Source: Nitrosomonas sp. (GTDB lineage: Bacteria > Pseudomonadota > Gammaproteobacteria > Burkholderiales > Nitrosomonadaceae). Taken from it: DNA of 64,000 bases. Positions 26,823 through 38,424 of the stretch are shown here, one piece after another. How positions within the stretch are numbered: the stretch's first letter is position 1; each line of letters starts with the position of its first letter. The notes beneath the pieces are model-generated. The model saw only the letters and a program-made list of their open reading frames with translations, was not told the DNA's origin and ran no database searches. The translations under genes and the position numbers were made by a program. The stretch is taken from contig JAIETK010000011.1 in NCBI GenBank assembly GCA_019745325.1, forward strand, positions 62,001-126,000, in the 5' to 3' direction.

Positions 26823-27815
26823 TTAAAATGGTACCGGCTTTGGCGTATTGTTATTGGAAGGCGGCAAAACCGGCAATTTGATATCCGGTTGCTCACCCGT
26901 TAAGGTTTTCAAGAAAGCAACGATACTGTCTATCTCTTTTTTATTAAAATCTCGGTCTAACTGTAACTTACCCATGGTTTTAACAGCATCTTCCAATGTT
27001 GCAGCTGCGCCATCGTGGAAGTAGGGGTAGGTCAATTCAATGTTACGTAACGTTGGGACTTTGAAAACATTCAAATCGGTGTCTTTTCCAGTAACGCCTT
27101 TTCTTCCTTCCGCTTTGCTAGCGGTTTTATATGGGTGATGCACACCGAATTTTTGATAAAGCGCACCGCCAACTGCTGGACCGTTATGACATCCGGCACA
27201 GCCGCTACTTTTGAATAATTCATAACCTTCCAGTTCCTGAGCACTCAATGCTTTCTTATCACCTTCCAACCACTTGTCAAATCGTGATCCGGGTGTCACC
27301 AAGGTTTCTTCAAAAGCAGCGATTGCGGTTGTAACCCGGTCGATATCGACTTGGTCCGATCCAAAAGCCTTTGCAAAGTGTTCACGATACTGAGGAATGG
27401 ATTGCAACACCTCTACCGCTACTTTGTGAGTAGATGCCATTTCACCCGGATTTGCAATCGGACCCCCGGCTTGTTCTTTCAAATCCTTAGCACGTCCATC
27501 CCAAAATTGCGCTAAATTCATGCTTGCATTCAATACTGTCGGCGCATTGATCGGTCCTTGTTGCCATGCATGACCAATTGAAGTCGGAATATTATCCGTT
27601 CCGCCCATGCTGAGATTATGGCAAGAATTGCACGAGATAAAACCAGATTTTGATAATCGCGGATCAAAAAACAGCATCTTTCCCAATTCGACCATGTCCG
27701 CATTTGCTACTTTGACCGCTTTGATGGGCTGAATCGGTTCATTGGCTGAAACATTCATCGAAGTGACCAGAGCCCCAATCGATATCAGTGACGCAACCAG
27801 TGTACGTGTCTTCAT
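26823..27815 (-). CDS. Diheme cytochrome c peroxidase
   Basis: This periplasmic enzyme reduces hydrogen peroxide with electrons from c-type cytochromes. The 330-residue protein has a signal peptide (about 1-24, ending VSA) and two c-heme sites, CNSCH (62-66) and CAGCH (206-210). It also has conserved segments MLFFDPRLSKSG, FWDGRAKDL and YPYFHDGAAATLEDAV. It resembles the Nitrosomonas europaea enzyme, which is notable for being active without prior reduction; whether this one shares that property cannot be seen. It ends in a proline-rich tail (LPVLPPSNNNTPKPVPF). It is a single gene with a strong terminator. Confidence 0.95.
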   Translation of the reverse strand: MKTRTLVASLISIGALVTSMNVSANEPIQPIKAVKVANADMVELGKMLFFDPRLSKSGFISCNSCHNLSMGGTDNIPTSIGHAWQQGPINAPTVLNASMNLAQFWDGRAKDLKEQAGGPIANPGEMASTHKVAVEVLQSIPQYREHFAKAFGSDQVDIDRVTTAIAAFEETLVTPGSRFDKWLEGDKKALSAQELEGYELFKSSGCAGCHNGPAVGGALYQKFGVHHPYKTASKAEGRKGVTGKDTDLNVFKVPTLRNIELTYPYFHDGAAATLEDAVKTMGKLQLDRDFNKKEIDSIVAFLKTLTGEQPDIKLPVLPPSNNNTPKPVPF

Positions 27816-27981
27816 CGGTATTCTCCCTACCTTTAAATAATTGAAAAAACGGCTGTAATGGCGCAGCCGATTACGCCTGATAAAACACCTAAAATTGGAA
27901 ATTCTGCAAGAGAAAGTTGAAAAACTTAAATTTCAGTAACTGTCAACAATAAAGCATCTCTGGAAATCCTCAACAGATTCA

Positions 27982-28542
27982 TTATTCGTTAATTTCGAGC
28001 CGATCTGTGAGTATTTTCTTTGTTTGCTTGGTTATATTACTATTCTCGCCATCAGTGCTTTGGCAAGGGTCCGTCTTAAGCAAACGTGATAATTCTGTTA
28101 AGGCTTGTTTATAAACTTTACGCTTAAATTCGACAACGGTATCCAATTCAACCCAATATTGATTCCAGCGCCATGCATCAAACTCCGGGTGTGTGCTCCG
28201 GCGCAAAGAAACGTCACTATCACGCCCGATCAAGCGCAGAAGATACCAGATTTGCTTTTGCCCCTTATAGTTTCCACGCCATTCGCGTCTTATCCAGCGG
28301 TCAGGCACTTCATATCGCAACCAATCCCGCGTGCGCCCGATAATCTCCACATGATTGGGGCGCAACCCGATCTCTTCGCTTAACTCCCGATACATGGCTT
28401 GTTCCGGACTTTCTCCCGACTTGATGCCGCCTTGGGGAAATTGCCAAGAATTCTGCCGTATTCGCTTACCCCAGAAAACTTCATTCTTCGAATTCAGGAG
28501 AATAATACCAACATTAGGACGATATCCATTACGATCGATCAT
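27982..28542 (-). CDS. rppH: RNA pyrophosphohydrolase RppH
   Basis: RppH removes pyrophosphate from the 5' end of transcripts, which triggers RNase E decay. The Nudix box is complete: [20 protein letters not shown] (GX5EX7REUXEEXGU). The flanking [18 protein letters not shown] and [13 protein letters not shown] segments are those of the RppH/NudH subfamily. The 186-residue length is normal; the last 25 residues are variable and charged. It is divergent from proS, with about 205 bp between the starts. Confidence 0.95.
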   Translation of the reverse strand: MIDRNGYRPNVGIILLNSKNEVFWGKRIRQNSWQFPQGGIKSGESPEQAMYRELSEEIGLRPNHVEIIGRTRDWLRYEVPDRWIRREWRGNYKGQKQIWYLLRLIGRDSDVSLRRSTHPEFDAWRWNQYWVELDTVVEFKRKVYKQALTELSRLLKTDPCQSTDGENSNITKQTKKILTDRLEINE

Positions 28543-28747
28543 TTGAATTATTCATTTGATCCATAAATGAGTGGATTTTTTCATACTTTACTATAGATTA
28601 AAAGTGCCCTAAAACAAAAAACCACATCTCGCAGTATTTGCTTTTAGCAAAGTGATCAGCATACTCGCAATATATCTTTCAATGCGCACTTTCCCAAGCG
28701 TTTCAAGGTAAAATCACCGCTGTTTTTATTATAATATGGAATCGCTC

Positions 28748-30457
28748 ATGCGCGTCTCGCAATTTTTTATTACAACGTTAAAAGAAGCGCCTGCTGAAGC
28801 TGAGTTAATCAGCCATCAGCTCATGTTGCGCGCCGGACTTGTCCGCCGGTTAGGCAGCGGGCTGTACACATGGATGCCCTTGGGTTTAAGAGTTTTACGA
28901 AAAATTGAAAACATTATCCGGGACGAGATGGATCGGGGCGGCGCCATTGAAGTACTGATGCCGGCGATACAACCCGCTGAATTATGGCAGGAAAGCGGAC
29001 GATGGGAGGTTTTCGGGCCGCAAATGCTTAAAATCAAAGACCGGCATGAGCATGATTTTTGTTTCGGCCCCACTCATGAAGAAATTATTACTGATATCGC
29101 GCGTAAGGAAATCAAGAGTTATCGCCAACTGCCTCTCATTTTTTATCAAATACAAACCAAATTCCGCGATGAAATCCGTCCGCGATTCGGAGTCATGCGT
29201 GCACGCGAATTCATCATGAAAGATGCATATTCCTTTCATACCGGCGAAAATAGTCTGATGCAAACTTACCAATGCATGCATGAAACTTACAGCCGTATTT
29301 TCACGCGCCTCGGATTGAAATTCCGGGCTGTTGCCGCAGATACCGGGGCTATTGGCGGCAGCGGCTCGCATGAATTTCATGTACTGGCAGACTCCGGCGA
29401 AGATGCCATTGCGTTTTGCCCGGACTCTGATTACGCTGCCAATATAGAGCTGGCAAGCTCGTCATTCTCTCTAACAGAGCGGGGTAAAGCGGCAGGGGCT
29501 ATGAAAAAAATGGCGACCCCCGAAAAAAAATCCTGTGCGGAAGTTGCGGAGTTCTTGAAAATTCCTTTGGAACAAACGGTCAAAACGCTTGCGATAAAAG
29601 CCAACGATCAAATTTATCTGCTATTGCTGCGCGGCGATCATCAGCTAAATGAATTAAAAGTCAGGAAAATCCCTTTTTTATCGGGATTTCAAATGGCCAG
29701 TGAAGAAGATATCCTGCAGGTTACAGGAACAGTGCCGGGCTATATTGGTCCCCTAGGTTTGGATGCTTGCGTTATTGCCGATCAAGCTGTGCTCAATATG
29801 AGCAATTTTGTCTGCGGCGCAAATGACGAAGGCTTCCACTTCATCAACGTCAATTTTGATCGCGATCTCAAACTGCCAGCACATGTTTTTGATATCAGAA
29901 ATGTCGTTTCCGGCGACGCTTCACCCGATGGCAAAGGTACTCTGGAAATCTGCCGCGGGATTGAAGTGGGACACATTTTTCAATTAAGAACCAAGTATTC
30001 TGAACTCATGAAGGCTACTTATTTGGACGAATCAGGGCAGATTAAAAATATGGAAATGGGTTGTTATGGTATCGGCGTATCGCGTATTGTCGCAGCCGCC
30101 ATAGAGCAAAATCATGATGCGCGCGGCATCATTTTTCCATTGGCCATGGCCCCTTTTCAGCTTGCCATTATTCCGATCGGGTTGCATAAAAATAACCTGG
30201 TCGCGGAAATTGTCGAGAAACTATACAATCAATTTATCGACGCACACATTGAAGTCTTGCTGGATGACCGGAACGAACGCCCGGGAGTCATGTTTGCAGA
30301 TACCGAGTTAATGGGCATTCCTCATAGAATCGTGATCGGCGAACGCGGGCTTCAGCAATCGACTGTTGAGTATCAAAGCCGCAGAGATGAGACTTCACAA
30401 GCCATACCCCTTGATGAGATTTTTTCATTTATCACCGCCAAGTTATGCACAAACTAA
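28748..30457 (+). CDS. proS: Prolyl-tRNA synthetase
   Basis: ProS charges tRNA-Pro. The ATG at 28748 gives 569 residues starting [20 protein letters not shown], aligned with the bacterial family; an in-frame ATG four codons upstream is not needed. Class II motif 1 ([13 protein letters not shown]), motif 2 ([20 protein letters not shown]) and motif 3 ([13 protein letters not shown]) are present. The bacterial-type insertion domain (about 230-400), which edits Ala-tRNA-Pro, is present, followed by the anticodon domain. The 3' end overlaps the lytic transglycosylase gene by 13 bases. Confidence 0.97.
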   Translation: MRVSQFFITTLKEAPAEAELISHQLMLRAGLVRRLGSGLYTWMPLGLRVLRKIENIIRDEMDRGGAIEVLMPAIQPAELWQESGRWEVFGPQMLKIKDRHEHDFCFGPTHEEIITDIARKEIKSYRQLPLIFYQIQTKFRDEIRPRFGVMRAREFIMKDAYSFHTGENSLMQTYQCMHETYSRIFTRLGLKFRAVAADTGAIGGSGSHEFHVLADSGEDAIAFCPDSDYAANIELASSSFSLTERGKAAGAMKKMATPEKKSCAEVAEFLKIPLEQTVKTLAIKANDQIYLLLLRGDHQLNELKVRKIPFLSGFQMASEEDILQVTGTVPGYIGPLGLDACVIADQAVLNMSNFVCGANDEGFHFINVNFDRDLKLPAHVFDIRNVVSGDASPDGKGTLEICRGIEVGHIFQLRTKYSELMKATYLDESGQIKNMEMGCYGIGVSRIVAAAIEQNHDARGIIFPLAMAPFQLAIIPIGLHKNNLVAEIVEKLYNQFIDAHIEVLLDDRNERPGVMFADTELMGIPHRIVIGERGLQQSTVEYQSRRDETSQAIPLDEIFSFITAKLCTN

Positions 30458-31035
30458 TCTTTATAAGCTTCATTGTGTTGTTTTCCGGGATTGCCAACGC
30501 CAACAATCCCCGTTACCAACAGCTTGCCGCCAGCACCCAAACCATTATCCTTCATGAAACCAGCGACCAAGCTGCCTCGTACACGGAGTATGCAGCTGTC
30601 GCTGACAATGTCACTTGGCTCATCAGCATGAGCCGCCGCTTGGAGAAATACATTCCGGACTTACTCGAACGCGAAGCTTTTTTAAGAACCGTGTACTATG
30701 AGGCAACGCGCGCAGGGTTAGATCCCCAATTAGTACTAAGCGTCATCCAGGTTGAAAGTGGCTTTAAGAAATACGCCGTTTCTCATGCCGGTGCGCGCGG
30801 CTATATGCAAGTGATGCCATTCTGGGTTGGTGTTATCGGACATCAAGACCACAATTTATTTCATCTGCGCGTTAATTTACGTTATGGCTGCACAATTTTG
30901 CGCCATTACCTCGATAAAGAAAAAGGCGACTATTTCCGCGCCCTTGGGAGATACAACGGCAGCTTGGGCGCAGCATCATATCCGCAATTGGTATTTAACA
31001 AATGGCAAACTACCTGGCGTTATATCTCTTCATAG
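30445..31035 (+). CDS. Periplasmic lytic transglycosylase (SLT domain)
   Basis: This enzyme cleaves peptidoglycan glycan strands with formation of 1,6-anhydro ends. The 196-residue protein has a signal peptide (about 1-19, ending ANA). The SLT domain (about 80-190) has the catalytic Glu in [20 protein letters not shown], followed by YMQVMPFW, the [14 protein letters not shown] helix and YNGS. It overlaps proS by 13 bases and is transcribed with it. This pairing is common in betaproteobacteria and probably reflects operon position, not function. Confidence 0.93.
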   Translation: MHKLIFISFIVLFSGIANANNPRYQQLAASTQTIILHETSDQAASYTEYAAVADNVTWLISMSRRLEKYIPDLLEREAFLRTVYYEATRAGLDPQLVLSVIQVESGFKKYAVSHAGARGYMQVMPFWVGVIGHQDHNLFHLRVNLRYGCTILRHYLDKEKGDYFRALGRYNGSLGAASYPQLVFNKWQTTWRYISS

Positions 31036-31085
31036 TGAGCCACTCGACAATAGCAAAACTCTTACCTGATTATTCCGAATCCAAG

Positions 31086-31556
31086 TTATTTTCTTTCGAG
31101 TGACTTCAAATTAATAAAGCTTTCTATGCTTTCCCTTGAAATAATGCCTTGTTGACGTGCTGCGGGATTACCTTCAGGGTCGTAAAAATAGGTGCTGGGT
31201 AAAAGTGAGATGTCATCCAACTGAGAAGCGATCTGGCGATTACCGAATACAATCGGATAGCTGATAGACATCGACTGCACAAACTCCATAACAGTCTGCG
31301 GATCGTCTGAATCCATCGCCACACCGATCACCATGATGTCCTCGCGATCTTTGTAAAGCGAAATTAAATCGGGAATCTCTTTCAAACAAGGCGGACACCA
31401 GGTTGCCCAGAAATTAACCAGCACCCATCGCCCCTTGTAATCTTCAAGCTTATGAATTTTCCCTGTCGTATCTTGAAATTGAAACCCATGTACCGGGGCG
31501 CTCAGTATCAGCAGCAATGCGTAAAAAGCCAGCATTAACCTTCTCAAGTTTCGCAT
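31086..31556 (-). CDS. TlpA-like thioredoxin-fold protein
   Basis: This is an exported or membrane-anchored thioredoxin-like reductase. The ATG at 31556 is chosen over a GTG at 31568 because GAGG lies seven bases before it, giving 156 residues. An N-terminal hydrophobic segment (about 8-23) leads to the TlpA/ResA core: GRWVLVNFWATWCPPCLKEI with the WCPPC redox pair, and the cis-Pro segment LLPSTYFYD. Likely roles are apocytochrome c or other periplasmic thiol reduction. It follows leuA by 13 bases but shares no pathway with it. Confidence 0.9.
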   Translation of the reverse strand: MRNLRRLMLAFYALLLILSAPVHGFQFQDTTGKIHKLEDYKGRWVLVNFWATWCPPCLKEIPDLISLYKDREDIMVIGVAMDSDDPQTVMEFVQSMSISYPIVFGNRQIASQLDDISLLPSTYFYDPEGNPAARQQGIISRESIESFINLKSLERK

Positions 31557-31569
31557 AACTTGCCTCACA

Positions 31570-33102
31570 CTATACTTGCGGATGCGCGCGCTCCAACTTA
31601 CTGCAGAGCTTATTCAACGCGCTTAAATAAGCTTTCGCTGAAGCAACGACGATATCCGTATCCGCTCCATGGCCATTGACGATACGATCGGATTTACGCA
31701 GCCTTACCGTAACTTCTCCCTGCGCATCGGTACCGCTGGTAATATTGTTAACCGAGAACAATTGGAGCTCGGCGCCGCTCATCAGCAATTTTTCGATCGC
31801 CCGGAAGGTTGCGTCTACTGGCCCGCTTCCCTGAGATTCGGCACGCATTTCATTACCATTGTCGGAAATCACGATCTGCGCATAAGGTATTTCACCCGTC
31901 TCACAATGGATGGTCAGCGATATCAGCCGGTAACATTCATGCAATACCAGTTCTTCTTCCGAAGCCAGCGCATGCAGATCTTCATCGAATATTTCATGCT
32001 TCTTATCCGCCAATTCCTTGAAGCGCATAAACATGTTGTTGAGCATTTCTTCGGATTCCAGCTCAATTCCCAATTCCATCAATCTGCTGCGAAATGCATT
32101 CCGGCCGGAATGTTTTCCCAGCAATAACTTATTAGCATTCCAACCCACATCTTGTGCCCGCATGATTTCGTATGTTTCGCGATGCTTCAGCACACCATCC
32201 TGATGAATACCCGATTCGTGTGCAAAGGCATTTGCACCGACAATTGCTTTATTCGGTTGCACAGGAAAACCGGTAATACCTGAAACCAGCTTGCTGGCCG
32301 AAACTATATGCGTAGCATCGATCTTGGTGTCGCAAGGAAAAAAATCCTGGCGCGTGCGGACAGCCATAACAATTTCTTCCAGTGCAGCATTTCCAGCTCT
32401 CTCACCCAAACCATTGATCGTACACTCAACCTGCCGCGCGCCATTCATTACGGCAGCCAGTGAATTGGCCACTGCCAACCCTAGATCGTTATGACAATGC
32501 ACCGAAAAAATCGCCTTATCGGAATTCGGAATACGTTCACGTAAATTGCGAATGAGCTTACCGAACTGCTCTGGCATGGTGTAACCGACTGTATCCGGAA
32601 TATTAAGCGTAGTCGCACCGGCGTCGATAACCGCTTCCAGAATCTTGCACAAGAAATCAATTTCCGAACGCCCTGCATCTTCCGGTGAAAATTCGATGTT
32701 ATCGGTGTATTGACGCGCCCATTTGACGGCTTTTACAGCTTGCGCGAGCACCTGATCCGGAGACATCCGCAGTTTATTCTTCATATGAATGGGAGACGTT
32801 GCAATAAACGTATGAATTCGTGCTGATTGCGCACCTCTAAGCGCTTCACCTGCGCGTTGAATATCCGATTCAATCGCACGGGCTAAACCACATACCACAC
32901 TTTCTTTGACCGTATCCGCGACCGCTTTGACAGCTTCAAAATCGCCATTGGAAGCGGCCGGAAAACCCGCTTCTATGACATCCACTCCCATCCGCTCCAA
33001 CTGCCAGGCAATGCGCACTTTCTCTTCTCTTGTCATAGAAGCGCCGGGACTTTGCTCACCATCACGCAGCGTTGTATCAAAAATAATTAAATGATCTTGC
33101 AT
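31570..33102 (-). CDS. leuA: 2-Isopropylmalate synthase
   Basis: LeuA makes the first committed step to leucine from 2-ketoisovalerate and acetyl-CoA. The ATG at 33102 has a GGAG six bases before it and gives 510 residues starting [20 protein letters not shown]. Adjacent ATG (33105) and GTG starts are possible. The TIM barrel has the metal His pair in [19 protein letters not shown], plus LNIPDTVGY and HESGIHQDG. The C-terminal LeuA dimer domain (about 390-505) is the leucine feedback site. It is the last biosynthetic gene of ilvBHC-psd-pssA-leuA, with its own leader region at 33103-33326. Confidence 0.97.
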   Translation of the reverse strand: MQDHLIIFDTTLRDGEQSPGASMTREEKVRIAWQLERMGVDVIEAGFPAASNGDFEAVKAVADTVKESVVCGLARAIESDIQRAGEALRGAQSARIHTFIATSPIHMKNKLRMSPDQVLAQAVKAVKWARQYTDNIEFSPEDAGRSEIDFLCKILEAVIDAGATTLNIPDTVGYTMPEQFGKLIRNLRERIPNSDKAIFSVHCHNDLGLAVANSLAAVMNGARQVECTINGLGERAGNAALEEIVMAVRTRQDFFPCDTKIDATHIVSASKLVSGITGFPVQPNKAIVGANAFAHESGIHQDGVLKHRETYEIMRAQDVGWNANKLLLGKHSGRNAFRSRLMELGIELESEEMLNNMFMRFKELADKKHEIFDEDLHALASEEELVLHECYRLISLTIHCETGEIPYAQIVISDNGNEMRAESQGSGPVDATFRAIEKLLMSGAELQLFSVNNITSGTDAQGEVTVRLRKSDRIVNGHGADTDIVVASAKAYLSALNKLCSKLERAHPQV

Positions 33103-33140
33103 CATGCTCTCCACTTGAGGAAGAAATCTAAAAGAATAAC

Positions 33141-33161
33141 AAAATTCGTTGCTCGAATTTT
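33141..33161 (-). terminator. Candidate attenuator hairpin upstream of leuA
   Basis: On the minus strand AAAATTCG and CGAATTTT form a perfect 8-base stem around AGCAA, followed by GTTATTCTTTT. The stem is A+T-rich, so it would be a modest terminator. It lies 31 bases after the candidate leader peptide and 39 bases before leuA, the place expected of an attenuator. Confidence 0.45.
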
Positions 33162-33191
33162 ATAAGGAAGAAGTGAAGTAAGGATAGAAAT

Positions 33192-33284
33192 TTAGCGCGC
33201 AAGGCGCAATAACGGCACCGATAGTTTTTTTATCGGAAAAGAAGGAAAATCAAATAAGGAGTAATTGGCAGTCAGATGCATCAT
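33192..33284 (-). CDS. Candidate leucine-rich leader peptide of leuA
   Basis: A 30-residue minus-strand frame begins MMHLTANYSLFDFPS and ends SVPLLRLAR. Six residues are Leu, four of them in the last ten, clustered as LLRL; the codons include CTA, TTA, TTG and CTT, several of them rare. It precedes the hairpin at 33141-33161 and leuA. This is the layout of ribosome-mediated attenuation, in which stalling at Leu codons prevents termination. There is no clear ribosome site and no long Leu run, so this is a hypothesis. Confidence 0.45.
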   Translation of the reverse strand: MMHLTANYSLFDFPSFPIKKLSVPLLRLAR

Positions 33285-33326
33285 GAGAGCGACTATAAAT
33301 TTTTTTTTCTTATTGTGCAATAGATG

Positions 33327-34109
33327 CTAGCGATTAGATCCTTCCGGATTTTTCTTGCTCTTACCAAAACGCCATAATTTAATGAAATAGCCCGATAATG
33401 CATAAATAGCAAATAGAATAAATAATACCAAAGGCGGATGGCTGGGAATCAGCACAAAAAAGAACAGTACCAGCAACAAGACTGTGAAAAAAGGCACCCG
33501 GCGCCGCAAGTTTATCTCCTTACCACTATAGTAAGGAATATTACTCACCATCGTTAATGCCGCAAACAGCGTTACGATACTTGCCAGCCATTTGATATCG
33601 CTCCCTTGAATATCAAAGTTCAACATAACCCATACTAATCCTGCTATCAACGCCGCAGCAGCCGGGCTGGGTAATCCTTGGAAGAAACGTTTATCAATTA
33701 CTTCAATATTGGTATTGAAACGGGCTAACCGCAGTGCCGCGCAAGCACAGTAAATAAATGCGATAATCCAACCCCACTGGCCCATCTCCTTAAGCGCCCA
33801 CTCATAAACGATCAATGCAGGCGCAACCCCGAATGAAACCATGTCAGACATGCTATCGTATTCAGCGCCAAACTCACTTTGAGTTCCAGTCAGCCTTGCC
33901 ACACGACCATCCAGTCCGTCCAGCACCATGGCAATAAAAACGGCAATCGCAGAATATTCAAAATTTCCGTTCATTGCCTGCACAATCGCATAAAACCCGG
34001 CAAATAATGCAGCCGTCGTAAACAAATTGGGTAACAGATAGATACCGCGCCGGCGGAGCCGGGATTTGACTATAGCGCGCTCAGGCAGTAAATCAGGTGT
34101 TATGGGCAT
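33327..34109 (-). CDS. pssA: CDP-diacylglycerol-serine O-phosphatidyltransferase
   Basis: This integral membrane enzyme makes phosphatidylserine from CDP-diacylglycerol and serine. The 260-residue protein has the CDP-alcohol phosphatidyltransferase motif DGLDGRVARLTGTQSEFGAE followed by YDSMSD (DGX2ARX8GX3DX3D). About seven hydrophobic helices span the rest, ending in a basic tail (RFGKSKKNPEGSN). It is upstream of leuA and downstream of psd, which acts next in phosphatidylethanolamine synthesis. Confidence 0.94.
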   Translation of the reverse strand: MPITPDLLPERAIVKSRLRRRGIYLLPNLFTTAALFAGFYAIVQAMNGNFEYSAIAVFIAMVLDGLDGRVARLTGTQSEFGAEYDSMSDMVSFGVAPALIVYEWALKEMGQWGWIIAFIYCACAALRLARFNTNIEVIDKRFFQGLPSPAAAALIAGLVWVMLNFDIQGSDIKWLASIVTLFAALTMVSNIPYYSGKEINLRRRVPFFTVLLLVLFFFVLIPSHPPLVLFILFAIYALSGYFIKLWRFGKSKKNPEGSNR

Positions 34110-34244
34110 TCGGCTGCCTTGAAAACACAGTAGTAAAAATAAAATTCAGACTGGCCATGCTCACGTTAGTTTTCCTCAGAGTACCCATGCCAACAATGCT
34201 TAATGCTGCAGAAATAGCCTCAGACGCGCAAAGAATTTATTTTT

Positions 34245-34910
34245 TCAGCCAGTTGCGTTTGTTTCTTCACGAAATTCTGCCAATATGGATGTTGTCGCAA
34301 AGACTTTATCGCCGATATTGACATTCACTTTGGTATTCAGCGGTAAATATACATCCACTCTCGATCCAAATCGGATAAACCCGAAGCGTTGCCCCTTCGC
34401 CAAATGATCACCCAAGGAAGCATGGCAAATTATCCGTTTTGCAATCAAACCGGCAACTTGCACACAAGTCACATCCGCGCCATTATCGGCTTTAATCCAT
34501 AACGCATTGCGCTCATTCTCCAGTGACGCTTTAGGCAAATCGGCATTAATAAATTTTCCTGGGAAATACCACTTGTTGCATACTTCACCATCAATCGGGC
34601 TACGATTGGAATGCACGTTAAAGACATTCATGAATACGCTGATTTTAACCGCTTCTCTGTCTAGAAAAGGATCTTGTGTTTTCTCAACGGCCACTATCCG
34701 GCCATCAGCAGGTGCCAAAACAGCATTTAGAACAACCGGTACTTCCCGCGGCGGGTCTCGAAAAAATTGTAATACAAAAATGGCAATCACCCAGAATGGT
34801 ATTGCCCAATACCAGTCAACAAAGAAGGTCACACTGATCGCTGCCGCAAACGCAATCAGGATATGCAGCCAACCTTCGCGTGCGATGATAGGGTAAGGAT
34901 AGTTAGTCAT
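34245..34910 (-). CDS. psd: Phosphatidylserine decarboxylase proenzyme (short archaeal-type form)
   Basis: Psd converts phosphatidylserine to phosphatidylethanolamine. The 221-residue form is the short PSD-A type. It has two N-terminal hydrophobic segments (about 15-50), [22 protein letters not shown] and the substrate loop [16 protein letters not shown]. The self-cleavage site is GS in [10 protein letters not shown], where the Ser becomes the pyruvoyl group. It lies between ilvC and pssA. The 135-bp gap to pssA shows no terminator. Confidence 0.94.
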   Translation of the reverse strand: MTNYPYPIIAREGWLHILIAFAAAISVTFFVDWYWAIPFWVIAIFVLQFFRDPPREVPVVLNAVLAPADGRIVAVEKTQDPFLDREAVKISVFMNVFNVHSNRSPIDGEVCNKWYFPGKFINADLPKASLENERNALWIKADNGADVTCVQVAGLIAKRIICHASLGDHLAKGQRFGFIRFGSRVDVYLPLNTKVNVNIGDKVFATTSILAEFREETNATG

Positions 34911-34967
34911 GAAATGAACTGCGCCAGAAACTTAATGAATGTAAAAAATTAATTCGAATGAATAATC

Positions 34968-36038
<1,071 letters not shown>

Positions 36039-36109
36039 TTAACAAAATAAACACTGTGGGTCACTGTGGATTTAAGCTTTCAAGGCCCGGATTAATCTGC
36101 AAAAACGAA

Positions 36110-36601
36110 TTATACCTTTAAAATCCATTCACCGCGCCCTATACCCGATGCACCCGTGCGCACAGTTTCCAGGACAGCGCTCTTGCTGACAGCCTCAAGA
36201 AACGCATCCAGCTTTGCACTCGTGCCCGTCAATTCGATCGTGAAGGATTTGTCTGTAACATCAATGATGGAGCCGCGGAAAATTTCGGATAGCCGTTTGA
36301 TTTCTTCTCGATCAGATCCGATTGCGCGCACTTTTACCAGCATCAGTTCTCGTTCGATATGGTTGCCGTCATTCAAGTCAATAATCTTGACTACTTCAAT
36401 CAATTTGTTTAATTGCTTCGTCACTTGTTCGACAACATCATCGGATCCTACTGTGACCAGCGTCATGCGAGATAGCGTCGGATCTTCTGTCGGCGCCACA
36501 GACAGTGATTCAATATTATAGCCACGCGCCGAAAACAGACCTGCCACGCGGGATAACGCCCCTGCTTCGTTTTCCATTAATAAAGAAATTATATGTCGCA
36601 T
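36110..36601 (-). CDS. ilvH: Acetolactate synthase small (regulatory) subunit
   Basis: The protein has 163 residues. The N-terminal ACT domain begins MRHIISLLMENEAGALSRVA, with GLFSARGYNIESLSVAPTED, where valine feedback is sensed. The C-terminal domain (about 85-160) follows. It begins four bases after the ilvB stop, so the two subunits are translated together. Confidence 0.96.
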   Translation of the reverse strand: MRHIISLLMENEAGALSRVAGLFSARGYNIESLSVAPTEDPTLSRMTLVTVGSDDVVEQVTKQLNKLIEVVKIIDLNDGNHIERELMLVKVRAIGSDREEIKRLSEIFRGSIIDVTDKSFTIELTGTSAKLDAFLEAVSKSAVLETVRTGASGIGRGEWILKV

Positions 36602-36605
36602 TTGA

Positions 36606-38309
36606 TCACACCAGAATCATCTCAGAAAGCCCTTTACCGCCTGGCACCATTGGAAAAACATTTTCGGTCTGATCAGTAATGAAATCCAAAAATACTAATT
36701 GATCTTTGAGCTTAAAAGCCTCTTTTAATGCACCTTCAATGTCTTCCGGCTTCTCAATGCGCATCCCGACGTGTCCATAACTTTCAGCCAATTTAATAAA
36801 ATCAGGCAACGCATCCATATAGGACTCCGCGTAACGATTGCCGTGGAAAAATTCTTGCCACTGTCTAACCATGCCCATGTAGCGGTTGTTTAAGTTGACA
36901 ATTTTTAGCGGTAAACGATATTGCTTGCAGGTCGACAGTTCCTGAATACACATCTGGATACTCGCTTCACCAGTGACGCAAGCTACTTTCCCTTTTGGAT
37001 TAGCCAATTGCACCCCCATTGCCGCCGGCATGCCGAATCCCATGGTGCCTAGCCCGCCGGAATTGATCCAGCGGCGCGGCTTATCAAATTTGTAAAACTG
37101 CGCAGCCCACATTTGATGCTGCCCGACATCCGAAGTAACGAATGCATCCCCTTTAGTCACATCAAATAGTTTCTCAACAACCATTTGCGGTTTAATAATT
37201 TTGCTATCACGGTCGAATTTCAAGCAATCCCGCTCGCGCCAAAGGTCTATCTGCTTCCACCAATCCTTCAATGCCGCCTGATCGGGTTTTGCATTCTCGG
37301 ATTTCAGTAATTTTATTAATTCCTTCAACACATCCTGAACATCGCCGACAATCGGAACATCCACTTTCACACGTTTGGAAATCGATGAAGGGTCGATATC
37401 GATATGGACAATTTTCCTGTTTTCATTGTAAAAATGCTTGGGATTGCCGATCACGCGATCGTCAAACCGGGCGCCGACCGCCACCAGCACATCGCAGTAC
37501 TGCATCGCCATATTCGCTTCATAAGTGCCGTGCATGCCCAGCATACCCAAGGACTGCTTATCGGTCCCCGGGTAACCGCCCAATCCCATTAAAGTATTGG
37601 TACAAGGAAAATTCAGCAATTGCGTTAACTCGGTCAATTGTGCCGCAGCATCACTCAATATCACGCCACCACCGGTATAAATCATCGGACGCTTGGCGCT
37701 CAATATCAATTCCGCTGCTTTCTTGATCTGCCTGGCGTGTCCTTTTACCACCGGGTTATAAGAGCGCATCGTGATCTTGTCCGGATATACAAACTTGGTT
37801 TTTTGTTGTGAAACGTCCTTTGGAATATCAACGAGTACAGGGCCAGGACGTCCGGTCGAGGCAATATAAAAAGCCTTTTTAATGGTTTGTGCCAGCTCGG
37901 TCACGTCCTTGACCAGGAAATTATGTTTCACACAAGGGCGTGTAATACCCACCGTATCAACTTCCTGGAATGCATCCAAACCGATAGCACTGGTCGGCAC
38001 TTGACCGCTAATGATGACCATCGGAATTGAATCCATGTAGGCAGTCGCGATCCCGGTCACCGCATTGGTAACACCTGGACCGGAAGTAACAAGCGCGACA
38101 CCTACTTTATTGCTGGAACGCGCATAACCATCCGCCGCATGGAGTGCGGCTTGCTCATGACGGACTAAAATGTGACGAACCTTATCTTGCTTGAACAGTT
38201 CATCGTAAATAAATAACACTGCGCCGCCAGGATAGCCGAAAATACACTGCACCCCCTCTTCCTGCAGGCACCGTATGGTAATTTCAGCACCGGTCAGTTC
38301 TACACTCAT
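36606..38309 (-). CDS. ilvB: Acetolactate synthase large (catalytic) subunit
   Basis: This ThDP- and FAD-dependent enzyme condenses pyruvate with pyruvate or 2-ketobutyrate. The 567 residues start MSVELTGAEITIRCLQEEGV. The catalytic Glu is in RHEQAALHAADGYARSS, the FAD region includes GMLGMHGTYEANMAMQ, and the ThDP motif is GEASIQMCIQELSTCKQYRL. That motif reads GEAS where the typical form is GDGSF, a visible departure at the usual metal-binding Asp/Gly pair. It heads the ilvB-ilvH-ilvC-psd-pssA-leuA run. A TATAAT-like box lies on the minus strand within the 115-bp upstream gap. Confidence 0.95.
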   Translation of the reverse strand: MSVELTGAEITIRCLQEEGVQCIFGYPGGAVLFIYDELFKQDKVRHILVRHEQAALHAADGYARSSNKVGVALVTSGPGVTNAVTGIATAYMDSIPMVIISGQVPTSAIGLDAFQEVDTVGITRPCVKHNFLVKDVTELAQTIKKAFYIASTGRPGPVLVDIPKDVSQQKTKFVYPDKITMRSYNPVVKGHARQIKKAAELILSAKRPMIYTGGGVILSDAAAQLTELTQLLNFPCTNTLMGLGGYPGTDKQSLGMLGMHGTYEANMAMQYCDVLVAVGARFDDRVIGNPKHFYNENRKIVHIDIDPSSISKRVKVDVPIVGDVQDVLKELIKLLKSENAKPDQAALKDWWKQIDLWRERDCLKFDRDSKIIKPQMVVEKLFDVTKGDAFVTSDVGQHQMWAAQFYKFDKPRRWINSGGLGTMGFGMPAAMGVQLANPKGKVACVTGEASIQMCIQELSTCKQYRLPLKIVNLNNRYMGMVRQWQEFFHGNRYAESYMDALPDFIKLAESYGHVGMRIEKPEDIEGALKEAFKLKDQLVFLDFITDQTENVFPMVPGGKGLSEMILV

Positions 38310-38424
38310 GCTAATTACATCCTAATATCAATTTCAAAAAAATTATAGAAAATAACACTCAAAAACTTCACTGTCTCATCAAAAAACAGAACGTTACGAA
38401 GAGCAAGTCATTATCCTTGCTACT

